DNA from: Tindallia californiensis
Lineage (GTDB): Bacteria > Bacillota > Clostridia > Peptostreptococcales > Tindalliaceae
NCBI RefSeq assembly: GCF_900107405.1
Contig: NZ_FNPV01000006.1
Coordinates: forward strand, 232,973 to 296,972
DNA length: 64,000 bases
Reading direction: 5' to 3'
This document shows, piece by piece, positions 34,742 to 42,660 of this stretch (positions within the stretch are counted from its first letter, which is position 1; the number at the start of each line of letters is the position of its first letter). The notes under the pieces are model-generated. The model was given only the letters and a program-made list of their open reading frames with translations, made no database searches and had not been told where the DNA came from. A program made the translations under genes and the position numbers.

Positions 34742-34846
34742 TTAATCTTTACCCTGCTGATTCCTGTAATAGATAATTGATGCAATGTAGGAGCCGATGG
34801 CCGGTATCAGAATGAACAGCCATGTACTCATTGGAACTCTATCCAT
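34742..34846 (-). CDS. 34-residue membrane protein between two symporters
   Basis: Short frame found by hand: ATG at 34844-34846 with AAAGGAGG 8 nt upstream, stop TAA at 34742-34744. The product is MDRVPMSTWLFILIPAIGSY followed by IASIIYYRNQQGKD: one membrane helix (about 8-27) and a basic end. It lies 31 nt after the first symporter gene of the operon and 26 nt before the second, same strand. Small single-helix partners are known for other sodium transporters (for example MetS of the MetP/MetS system), so an accessory subunit is a good inference. I do not recognise the exact family. Confidence 0.75.
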   Translation of the reverse strand: MDRVPMSTWLFILIPAIGSYIASIIYYRNQQGKD

Positions 34847-34877
34847 CTTGGCGCCTCCTTTCCTTAAGGTATTTCCC

Positions 34878-36398
34878 TTATGAATGAACCTCCACTTCTT
34901 TGCTGAATTTTTTATGTTCCTTCAGTTCCTGAACATCTTTCATTACATGAGGTGGAGGATTGGAAGTGATTAAGCTAACCAGCCAGGTTGCCAGCAGCGC
35001 AATGCCACAGGCTGGCAGCGCCTGAAAAACGTTCCATCTTTCTGTTAAGCTCCATAGGTTCCAAATCACCAATACAGCAAAACCGCTGGTAATTCCGGCA
35101 ATAGCCCCTTCCTTTGATGCTTTATCCCAGTAAAGGCCTATGATGAGAGGCATCCCTACAATACCGAGAGCCGTCCATCCAAACCAGGAACTCCATAGGA
35201 CAGAACCGCTGTTTAAGGAGATCAGAATAGCGATTAGTCCCAACCATAGAATCAATATTCTACTCACCAGCACTAAATGCTGTTGAGTAGCCCGAGGACG
35301 ATAATAGCTATAGATATCATTCACCACCACTGAGGTGGCCATAATGAGTAAAGAGTCTGCCGTAGACATAATGGAAGCCATAATCGCTCCAATGAAAATG
35401 CCGACAAAAACGGGATGCGAAGTGGTAAAAAAGAATTGAATCAGCACGGTTTCTGTATCGCCACTATATGGAAGCAAGGCCGGGTCGGGAAACTGGGTAC
35501 GCATATACACAGCGGCCAAAAACACGCCGATAAATAACACTAGTTGGATCGTAATGGTTAATATGGCTGCTTTGCCAAAAACCCTGGTGTTCTGTGCTGC
35601 CATGTATCGGCTCATTAAGGTTGGTTGTCCTATCCAGTTAAAAATACCGTCTCCAATAAACATGCTGACGCCCATCACCACTACGGAAAAGCTGGCAAAG
35701 GGGGTGATAACAAAGTCTGGATAGCTGTGACTGACAACGGCCGCTTTTTCGGACAATTGCCCCAGTCCGCCAGCATAAACAATGGCCAACCCACCGGTAA
35801 CCAAGCTGCCGACAATCATCAGAATTCCCTGGATAAAATCAGTCCAGCAAACGGCATAAAATCCTCCCATGACGGAATACGTAATCATAATAACGGCTGC
35901 GGCTACAATGGCTAACTGAAAATTCCAGCCAAAAACCAGGTTCAGTATTTTGCCAGTTGCTAACAATTGTCCGCTGATATATGCAACAGAAGCAATGCAT
36001 ATGGTCAGGGAAACGGCAAGGTTTAAGGTGTTTCCTGTATCGTAAAAACGTTTTCGCAAGAGCTCTGTTGCTGTTAACGCTCCTATTCTTTCAGAATATC
36101 GTCGTACTTTTTTAGCAATAAGGGCGTAGCAAATGATAATGCCGATCGTAGCACTCGGTACGAGAATCCAGAGGCTCTGAAACCCTGCTTCATACGTATA
36201 ACCGGCAAACCCAAGTGCCAGCCAGCCACTCATTCCTGTTGAACTTACCGTAAGGGCTAAAGGCATGGACTTTAGTCTTCTGCCGGCCAGTACAAATTCT
36301 TCCAGATTCGTCATGCTCCGGTAGGCAAAAATACCGGTGATCAATAAGGAAATAAAGTATACAAAGAGGAAACCGGTGACCATATAATTAAAATCCAT
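34878..36398 (-). CDS. Sodium/solute symporter, SSS (PutP-like) family, copy 2
   Basis: 506-residue membrane protein, paralogue of the symporter at 33213-34715 with the same landmarks: NLEEFVLAGRRLKSMPLALT, SSTGMSGWLALGFAGYTYEAG, YISGQLLATG and MSTADSLLIMATSVVVNDI. I start at ATG 36398 because GGGAGGAG lies 5 nt upstream and because the sigma-54 promoter's start site (about 36428) falls after the longer alternative start at 36443. It is first in the sigma-54 operon, followed by the 34-residue protein and the other symporter. Substrate unknown. Confidence 0.94.
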   Translation of the reverse strand: MDFNYMVTGFLFVYFISLLITGIFAYRSMTNLEEFVLAGRRLKSMPLALTVSSTGMSGWLALGFAGYTYEAGFQSLWILVPSATIGIIICYALIAKKVRRYSERIGALTATELLRKRFYDTGNTLNLAVSLTICIASVAYISGQLLATGKILNLVFGWNFQLAIVAAAVIMITYSVMGGFYAVCWTDFIQGILMIVGSLVTGGLAIVYAGGLGQLSEKAAVVSHSYPDFVITPFASFSVVVMGVSMFIGDGIFNWIGQPTLMSRYMAAQNTRVFGKAAILTITIQLVLFIGVFLAAVYMRTQFPDPALLPYSGDTETVLIQFFFTTSHPVFVGIFIGAIMASIMSTADSLLIMATSVVVNDIYSYYRPRATQQHLVLVSRILILWLGLIAILISLNSGSVLWSSWFGWTALGIVGMPLIIGLYWDKASKEGAIAGITSGFAVLVIWNLWSLTERWNVFQALPACGIALLATWLVSLITSNPPPHVMKDVQELKEHKKFSKEVEVHS

Positions 36399-36438
36399 GA
36401 TTTCTCCTCCCGAAATTTTCCTTCTGGTAATAGTGAGA

Positions 36439-36454
36439 TGCAAAGACTATGCCA
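36439..36454 (-). promoter_or_regulatory. Sigma-54 (-24/-12) promoter of the symporter operon
   Basis: The minus strand reads TGGCATAGTCTTTGCA: TGGCAT at -24 (36449-36454), then TTGCA at -12 (36439-36443), with the invariant GG and GC exactly 10 nt apart. It lies about 40 nt before the symporter start codon, next to a gene for a sigma-54 activator. Confidence 0.85.
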
Positions 36455-36634
36455 GAAGTTTTTTGATTGGCTTTTCTGATTTTTCAAGCATTTGCCTCTT
36501 CAGTGACCTTTCTTCAATGCAAATCTTTTCATAGCTTCCAGTGATTGATCTGATTTATATTCGTCGCATTTGTCGATATTAGATCCGTTTTCTTACTTGT
36601 ATGCCTAAGATTTCAATTGCTTTTAATCCTAATC

Positions 36635-36681
36635 ATGGCTATGAAATATATTTCATAGCCATTGCATCAGATTTCATAGTC
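36635..36681. promoter_or_regulatory. Putative enhancer (upstream activator site) for the sigma-54 activator
   Basis: A perfect 28-bp palindrome (36635-36662; half ATGGCTATGAAATA) plus a third ATTTCATAG half-site at 36671-36681, 21 bp on from the matching half. It lies about 200 bp upstream of the -24/-12 promoter, a usual distance for sigma-54 enhancer sites. It has no T run, so it is not a normal terminator. The third half-site falls in the last codons of the activator gene. Confidence 0.6.
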
Positions 36682-38037
36682 GCTGATTTTGTACATCAGG
36701 GAACGATGACTGATCCCTAATAAACGTGCCGCTTCTGTACGGTTTTGATCCGTTTCTTCCAGTGCTCGTCTGATCATTTCTTTTTCAATTTTTATTTTTG
36801 CTTTTTCCAAGGTCCTTTTTAAGTTTCTTTCTTCCTGGGGAATCATGATATCTATTTCATTGCTTTGTATCTGAATTTTATCTTGTATATGACGCAGATC
36901 AATCCATTCTCCTTCACATAGGGTCAGGGCACTTTCGATGATATGCTCCAGTTCTCGTACGTTTCCAGGCCATGAGTATTGAAGCAACGCTGTCATTACT
37001 TCCCTATTAACGCCTTTCACCCTTCTTTGATACCGTTGATTATATTTATCAATAAAATGATCTATCAACAAGGGAATGTCTTCTTTTCTCTGTTGCAGGG
37101 ATGGTAAGTCAATATTGACCACGTTCAGGCGATAATAAAGGTCTTCCCGGAAGTTTCCTTTCTCTACTTCTTCTTTTAACTGCTTATTCGTTGCAGCCAA
37201 AATCCGTACGTCCACCACCGATGTCTCCAAAGCCCCTACTTTCCGTACTTCTTTATCCTGCAGCACTCTCAAAAGTTTTACCTGTAAAGAATGACTCATT
37301 TCACTTATTTCATCCAGAAGGATCGTGCCACCTTCTGCCTGTTGAAACAAACCCGTTTTTTCCCCAACAGCACCGGTAAAGGCTCCTTTCGCATAGCCAA
37401 AAAACTCTGATTCCAGAAGATTTTCCGGAATCGCAGCACAGTTAATGGGAACAAAGTGATGCTTATGCCGCGGACTATTAAAGTGTAATGCTCTGGCGAT
37501 CATTTCCTTTCCTGTGCCACTATCACCACTAATTAGCACAGAAGCATCATAAGAAGCTACTTTCTCAATAATATCAAAGACATTTCTCATCGCTTTGCTT
37601 TTCCCGATAACATTCTCAGAAAACTTATATTTTTCTTCTAAAGCTTGGCGATACACCTTGTTTTCTCGTTCCATTTGCCGATATTTCATGATTCGATTCA
37701 CTATGCGAATCAAATCATCGTTTCGAAAAGGTTTTGTCACATATTCTTCGGCGCCCATCTTAATGGCTTCCACGGCTGATTCCACGCTGCCATAAGAGGT
37801 AATTAAGACAAAGGCTGTATTAAGATGGTGTTTTTCCTTAAGTTCCAATAAGGATAAACCATCCTTTCCAGGAAGTTTGATGTCTGTAATGACAAGGTCA
37901 TAAGCCATCGACAAAATTCGGTTTTCTCCTTCTATTCCATCCTTCACGCCATCTACCAGGTATCCTTCCTCTTCCAAGAGATAGATTAATACTTCCCTTA
38001 GATGCCCTTCATCTTCGATAACCAGTAATCGTTGCAT
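36667..38037 (-). CDS. Sigma-54-dependent response regulator, NtrC/AtoC family
   Basis: 456-residue activator. Receiver domain 1-120 with the phospho-Asp in YDLVITDIKLPGKDG (about 54). AAA+ domain about 140-380: Walker A GDSGTGKEMIAR near 168, the sigma-54 contact loop GAFTGA near 220, Walker B GGTILLDEISEM near 240, and the sensor Arg region. C-terminal Fis-type helix-turn-helix NRTEAARLLGISHRSLMYKI. Together these show a phosphorylation-controlled activator that opens sigma-54 polymerase complexes. It lies 22 nt after the histidine kinase gene and 230 bp upstream of a -24/-12 promoter on the same strand, so control of the symporter operon is likely. Confidence 0.96.
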   Translation of the reverse strand: MQRLLVIEDEGHLREVLIYLLEEEGYLVDGVKDGIEGENRILSMAYDLVITDIKLPGKDGLSLLELKEKHHLNTAFVLITSYGSVESAVEAIKMGAEEYVTKPFRNDDLIRIVNRIMKYRQMERENKVYRQALEEKYKFSENVIGKSKAMRNVFDIIEKVASYDASVLISGDSGTGKEMIARALHFNSPRHKHHFVPINCAAIPENLLESEFFGYAKGAFTGAVGEKTGLFQQAEGGTILLDEISEMSHSLQVKLLRVLQDKEVRKVGALETSVVDVRILAATNKQLKEEVEKGNFREDLYYRLNVVNIDLPSLQQRKEDIPLLIDHFIDKYNQRYQRRVKGVNREVMTALLQYSWPGNVRELEHIIESALTLCEGEWIDLRHIQDKIQIQSNEIDIMIPQEERNLKRTLEKAKIKIEKEMIRRALEETDQNRTEAARLLGISHRSLMYKISDYEI

Positions 38038-38059
38038 CCCTGTCCCTCCTTGATAAGTC

Positions 38060-39448
38060 CTATGCCTCTCCTATGGGTAAACGAATGATAAACTCGGTTC
38101 CAGCCTGTTCTTCGGTTTTCACTTTAATGCTTCCTTGATGAGCCTCGATAATCTGTTGGCAGATATAAAGTCCCAGCCCAGATCCTTTTCCTACAGGTTT
38201 GGTCGTGTAAAACGGGTCAAAAATATGGTCGATATCCTTGTCTTCAATCCCTTTTCCTGTATCTCGAATACCGATCTGCACGGTGCTTTGCTTTTTCATT
38301 GTTCGTACAAAGATACTGCCTTCTGCTTCGATGACCTGAAACGCATTTAAGAAGATATTGGCAAATACCATTTCCAGCTTGGTTGCATCCCCAGAAATCC
38401 TTGGTAGGTTGGTGCCATAGTCTTCATAAATAGTGACCTGGGCATTTTTTCTTTTCTCCGGAATGGTTTTGATCGATTGTTTTACCACTTCGTTTATATC
38501 CAGTGGATGATTTTCAAGAGGCTTGTTTCCTGAAAAATAGAGAAATTCTTTAATAATCCCATCAATCCGATCCGCATCCTGTTTGATCTTTTCCACATAT
38601 TCCTGTCTTTTTTCTGTCGGAAGCTTCGGTCGTTTCAAAACTTGGCACATACTGGAAATGGATGCCAGCGGATTTCCTATTTCATGAGCAATGCCCGAAG
38701 TGACCCTTCCCATGGCGGCTAATTTTTCGGAAATAATCAGTTTTTTGCGGATATGCTCTGCTTCTGCTGAAGCAGACTGTAGGTTCTGATTCACCCGAAT
38801 AAATTGATTAAGAATCACTTCTGAAAACTTCATCAGCACTTTTACAAGAATGCCTCCTCCTATAAAAATGGTGATGAAAAACATCGCCCGGTAAACGTTT
38901 TCATCCGGCAGGAGTCGAGCCGTTTGCGTAAAAAGAAGTACCACTCCTTCCGGGTCTGTTTCCCGGTTACTGTTAACCACAGCATACCCCATCATCATCT
39001 GACGGCCATACTGCCCGTAAGCATCATATTCTTTATGGCCGGATACCTGTTTTGGAGAAGTGTCCTCTATTTCTCTTATCCACTGAATAATTGCTTCTTT
39101 TTCCTGCAAAAGTGGTTCTGTCTGCTGATCGTTTGTATAAAGGATTTTGCCGTTTTTATGAAGAAGATACAGTGTTTCACGGTAATGACGACCAATGATT
39201 CTGTCATAATCTTCCTGAGAGGCATTATCCAGCTCTAGGAAACCATCTTTCATATCTTGGATGACATTTGAAGAAATTCTGTAAGCCTTTTCTTCTATAT
39301 CTTGTCCAAGCCCTTCCTTAATCATGGCATTATAATTGATGTTTTGGTAAATCAGAAGAATAATCATCATGATAGGAAGTATCAGCATTCCCATAATCAG
39401 AGCAAATATTTTATTGCGAAGCCTTTTAAGAATCTTTTGTTCGTTCAT
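38060..39448 (-). CDS. Membrane sensor histidine kinase partner of the sigma-54 activator
   Basis: 462-residue kinase. I start at ATG 39448, 8 nt after AAAGGAG; a longer start at 39562 lacks a site. One helix (about 10-35), an extracytoplasmic sensor of about 140 residues, a second helix (about 180-205), a coiled linker, HisKA with the phospho-His in GIAHEIGNPLASISSM (about 260) and an ATPase domain with N, G1 (DTGKGIEDKDI) and G2 (GKGSGLGLYICQQI) boxes. The architecture recalls AtoS/ZraS-like sensors that see external metabolites. It is the first gene of the kinase-regulator pair. Signal unknown; the regulated symporters suggest the imported solute. Confidence 0.93.
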   Translation of the reverse strand: MNEQKILKRLRNKIFALIMGMLILPIMMIILLIYQNINYNAMIKEGLGQDIEEKAYRISSNVIQDMKDGFLELDNASQEDYDRIIGRHYRETLYLLHKNGKILYTNDQQTEPLLQEKEAIIQWIREIEDTSPKQVSGHKEYDAYGQYGRQMMMGYAVVNSNRETDPEGVVLLFTQTARLLPDENVYRAMFFITIFIGGGILVKVLMKFSEVILNQFIRVNQNLQSASAEAEHIRKKLIISEKLAAMGRVTSGIAHEIGNPLASISSMCQVLKRPKLPTEKRQEYVEKIKQDADRIDGIIKEFLYFSGNKPLENHPLDINEVVKQSIKTIPEKRKNAQVTIYEDYGTNLPRISGDATKLEMVFANIFLNAFQVIEAEGSIFVRTMKKQSTVQIGIRDTGKGIEDKDIDHIFDPFYTTKPVGKGSGLGLYICQQIIEAHQGSIKVKTEEQAGTEFIIRLPIGEA

Positions 39449-39602
39449 TCTACCGGCTCCTTTCAAAAGCAGAGATGCTTTGCGACTGTTATATGTACGT
39501 CTGTTGTATTTGAAAATTGAAAAACGTTGCAGAGACGAAGTTTCTTCTTTTCGGCTCCACAACGCTCTGCATTTGAATGCTATTGGTTTTATCTGAAATG
39601 AT
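39449..39602. other. Gap between tatD and kinase genes
   Basis: Carries an imperfect stem with GCAGAG / CTCTGC arms (about 39529-39572) and AGATGCTTTGCGA (about 39472-39484), another variant of the dispersed hairpin core. No clear promoter for the kinase was seen; it may be read from tatD or a weak promoter here. Confidence 0.4.
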
Positions 39603-40370
39603 TTATTTGATTTGAAAAAACTGTTTGGCGTTTTCCATGGTTTGATGAGCTACGGCTTCCGGGGTTATTCCCTTGGCTTGGGCAATAGCTTCGGCTACAT
39701 AAGTTACCATGGCCGGCTGATTCCGTTTCCCACGATAGGGCACCGGTGTCAGATAAGGACAATCTGTCTCAATAAACAGTTTTTCGAGAGGAACCTGTTC
39801 GGCTACTTCTCTGGTTTTCCGAGCATTTTTAAAGGTAATGGGACCGGCTAAGGAAATATAGATCCCTCTTTTAACATATTCCATCGCCATCTCGGCGCTA
39901 CCGGAATAGCAGTGCATGACGCAGCCGGTTTTGGCAACACCAGCTTCTTTGATCAGGTCAAAAACGTCTCCATGGGCATCCCGGTCATGAATGATGACCG
40001 GCAATTCCAGTTGTTTTGCCAGTTCAAGCTGTTCTTGAAAGCACTTTCGCTGAATGTCTCTTGGAGAAAAGTCATAATGAAAATCAAGGCCGATTTCGCC
40101 AATCGCCACTACTTTTTCATGGCGAGACCATGCTTCTAATTGTTGTAAATCATCTGCCTTTTGATTTTGAGCGTCATGGGGATGAATGCCTACGGCGGCA
40201 TATATTTCCGGATAGGTTTCGGCCAGATCCAAAGCCTTTTTTGAACTCTCCATATCCGCTCCCGGATTAAGCATCAGGGAAATTCCGGCTTCCTTGGCTG
40301 CTTGAATTACCTGCTCCCGATCCGGGTTGAATTTTTTGTCGTCTAAATGTACGTGACTGTCAAAATACAT
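39603..40370 (-). CDS. tatD: TatD family metal-dependent hydrolase
   Basis: 255-residue TIM-barrel nuclease/deoxyribonuclease. Metal ligands are in FDSHVHLDD (6-14), GEIGLDFHYD (about 92), IHDRDAH (about 125), MHCYSG (about 150) and ETDCPYLTPVPYRGK (about 201-215). TatD proteins have 3'-5' DNase/RNase or D-aminoacyl roles tied to DNA repair. AAAGGAG lies 8 nt before the ATG. It lies 22 nt after metG, as in Bacillus subtilis (metS-yabD); but yabE, which follows directly there, is 9.5 kb away here. Confidence 0.97.
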   Translation of the reverse strand: MYFDSHVHLDDKKFNPDREQVIQAAKEAGISLMLNPGADMESSKKALDLAETYPEIYAAVGIHPHDAQNQKADDLQQLEAWSRHEKVVAIGEIGLDFHYDFSPRDIQRKCFQEQLELAKQLELPVIIHDRDAHGDVFDLIKEAGVAKTGCVMHCYSGSAEMAMEYVKRGIYISLAGPITFKNARKTREVAEQVPLEKLFIETDCPYLTPVPYRGKRNQPAMVTYVAEAIAQAKGITPEAVAHQTMENAKQFFQIK

Positions 40371-40392
40371 AAAATATGCTCCTTTGCTTTTC

Positions 40393-42411
40393 CTAGCTTA
40401 CAGAACTGCCATCCGGCAGGGCTTTATCCACGGTGAGAAGGCCCAGTTTTCCGTCTCCTTCTGCTGCCATAATCATTCCCTGGGATTTAATGCCCCGCAG
40501 TTTAATTGGTTTTAAGTTTTGTAGGTAAATAACGGTTTTTCCCACCAAATCTTCCGGCTGGTAATCCTGAGCAATTCCTGAAACTACCTGTCGGGTTTCT
40601 TCGCCTACCTGAAGCTGAAGCACCAGCAAACGATCTGCTTTTGGATGCTTTTCTGCCTCTTTGACAAGGGCTACTCTCAGATCAATTTTAGCAAAATCGT
40701 CAATGGTAATTTCTTCTTTTTTTTCTATCTTTTCTTCCGCCGTTTTGGTTTCTTTTGATCCACCGGAGGCTTGTTGAATTTTGTTGGCATAAGCGTCGTT
40801 ATCCGCCGCCAGTTCTTTTGCTTCCTGTTCAATCTTTAGTCGCTTGAAGAGCGCTTCTCCCTTTTTCACTTTTGTACCGGCAGGAATTTTATCAAAGACT
40901 TTTGCATCTTCCCAGGTCATCAACTCACTGATCTCCTGTAGTCCTAATTGTTGTTGAATTTCTGCCGCTGTATGTCCCATAAAGGATTTAATAAGGATAC
41001 TGACAATGCGGATGCTTTCGGCCAGATGTTTCAACACTGTATCTAACCGATCTTTCTGGCTTTGCTCTTTGGCTAAAATCCAAGGGGTGGTTTCGTCGAT
41101 ATATTTATTGGATCGGCGAACAATTTTCCAGATGCTTTCCAGAGCTTCATGGAACTGAAGGTCATCAATCAATGTTTCTACCTGATCAGCCGTGGAAACC
41201 GCCAATGTTTTCAATTCATCATCCAGGGCTTCTTTTTGTTTTTCTGTCGGTACGATGCCTTCATTATACTGTTCGATCATGGCTACCGTCCGGCTGACTA
41301 AATTACCCAGATCGTTGGCTAAATCCGAATTATACCGTTGTAGGAATAAGGTGTTGGTAAAATTCCCATCCTGACCAAAGGTGAATTCCCGCAGCAGGAA
41401 GTATTTTAAGGCATCAATTCCGTATCGTTTAATAAAGGGTTCTGGATAGACAATATTACCTTTGGATTTAGACATTTTATCTTCTCCGAAAAGAATCCAT
41501 CCATGACCAAAAACTTTTTTCGGCAAGGGCAGCTCCAGTGCCATTAACATGGCTGGCCAGATAATGGTATGAAAACGCACAATTTCTTTTGCCATTAAGT
41601 GAACGTCTGCCGGCCAATATTGGTGATAGGCTTTCGGATTTTCTTCTGATCCGTAGCCCAGGGCGGTAATATAGTTGGAAAGTGCGTCCAGCCATACATA
41701 GATCACATGTTTTTCATCAAAGGGAACCGGGATTCCCCAGTCAAAGCTGGTACGGGAAACACATAGGTCTTCCAGTCCGGGTTTGAGAAAGTTGTTCAGC
41801 ATCTCATTTTTTCTGGATTCCGGCAGGCATATTTCCGGATGCTTTTCATAATAGTCCATTAAAGGTTCCTGGTACTTAGAAAGTTTGAAGAAATAGGCTT
41901 CTTCTCTGGTAATATGAGCTTCCCGTCGGCAGTCCGGACATTTATGCCCTTCTTCTAACTGGGTTTCTGTCCAGAAAGATTCGCAAGGTGTACAATACCA
42001 ACCTTCATACTCATCTTTATAGATATCGCCTTTATCATACAGTTGCTGAAAAATTTTCTGAACCCCTTTTTTATGAATATCGTCGGTGGTTCGGATAAAA
42101 ATATCGTAGGATATTTCCATGCTTTCCCATATTTTTTTGATGTCTTCTACCATTTGATCCACGTATGCTTTTGGTTCCATTCCTTGAGCTTTTGCGGTGG
42201 ACTGTATTTTTTCTCCGTGTTCGTCCGTACCAGTCAAAAATGTAACGTCATAACCCATTTCTCTTTTAAAGCGGGACATCACATCCGAAGCCACTGTGGT
42301 ATACGTGTGGCCTATATGAAGTTTTCCACTGGGGTAGTAGATCGGGGTGGTGATATAAAATGTTCCTTTGTTTCCTTTGTTTCCTTGTTGCCTTTCTTTT
42401 TCCTGAATCAA
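40393..42411 (-). CDS. metG: Methionyl-tRNA synthetase with C-terminal tRNA-binding domain
   Basis: 672-residue class I synthetase that charges tRNA-Met. It starts at TTG 42411, 7 nt after GAGGAGG. HIGH-type motif in PSGKLHIGHTY near 27-37; zinc knuckle CTPCESFW and HKCPDCRRE near 145-170; KMSKSKGN near 317; anticodon-binding helices to about 500; a Lys/Glu linker; and an OB-fold EMAP/Trbp111-like domain from about 570 (DFAKIDLRVALVKEAEKHP). Length fits the bacterial dimeric form. The promoter lies 65 nt upstream and no T-box leader is seen. Divergent from pncB. Confidence 0.98.
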   Translation of the reverse strand: MIQEKERQQGNKGNKGTFYITTPIYYPSGKLHIGHTYTTVASDVMSRFKREMGYDVTFLTGTDEHGEKIQSTAKAQGMEPKAYVDQMVEDIKKIWESMEISYDIFIRTTDDIHKKGVQKIFQQLYDKGDIYKDEYEGWYCTPCESFWTETQLEEGHKCPDCRREAHITREEAYFFKLSKYQEPLMDYYEKHPEICLPESRKNEMLNNFLKPGLEDLCVSRTSFDWGIPVPFDEKHVIYVWLDALSNYITALGYGSEENPKAYHQYWPADVHLMAKEIVRFHTIIWPAMLMALELPLPKKVFGHGWILFGEDKMSKSKGNIVYPEPFIKRYGIDALKYFLLREFTFGQDGNFTNTLFLQRYNSDLANDLGNLVSRTVAMIEQYNEGIVPTEKQKEALDDELKTLAVSTADQVETLIDDLQFHEALESIWKIVRRSNKYIDETTPWILAKEQSQKDRLDTVLKHLAESIRIVSILIKSFMGHTAAEIQQQLGLQEISELMTWEDAKVFDKIPAGTKVKKGEALFKRLKIEQEAKELAADNDAYANKIQQASGGSKETKTAEEKIEKKEEITIDDFAKIDLRVALVKEAEKHPKADRLLVLQLQVGEETRQVVSGIAQDYQPEDLVGKTVIYLQNLKPIKLRGIKSQGMIMAAEGDGKLGLLTVDKALPDGSSVS

Positions 42412-42451
42412 TGAAATTCCTCCTCTTCCATCATCGACGGTTAGTGCTTCT

Positions 42452-42481
42452 ACTATAACGGAAATCGGCTTTGTATGTCAA
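42452..42481 (-). promoter_or_regulatory. Sigma-A promoter of metG-tatD
   Basis: Minus-strand TTGACA (42476-42481), 18 bp, TATAGT (42452-42457). Confidence 0.65.
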
Positions 42482-42558
42482 GATAACCCAGTCTTCTCAG
42501 GTTTTTCAGCTTGCTTTTTTTCTTTTTCCTTTTTTCTTTTTTCCTCCTTTCTCTTTCA

Positions 42559-42587
42559 TTGACTTTTCTCAAAGGATAAAGGATAAT
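42559..42587 (+). promoter_or_regulatory. Sigma-A promoter of pncB
   Basis: TTGACT (42559-42564), 17 bp, GATAAT (42582-42587), about 65 nt before the start codon, divergent from the metG promoter. Confidence 0.6.
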
Positions 42588-42660
42588 CAATAGTTAAGAT
42601 AGCTTCCGGCAAGCCGTCGAAAAAATAAACCAAGCCATCCGGTAGAAAGTGAGGATTATT

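Noticed and set aside
36635..36662. 28-bp palindrome as a terminator of the activator gene
   Set aside because: The stem is strong but no T run follows on either strand; an operator or enhancer fits better.
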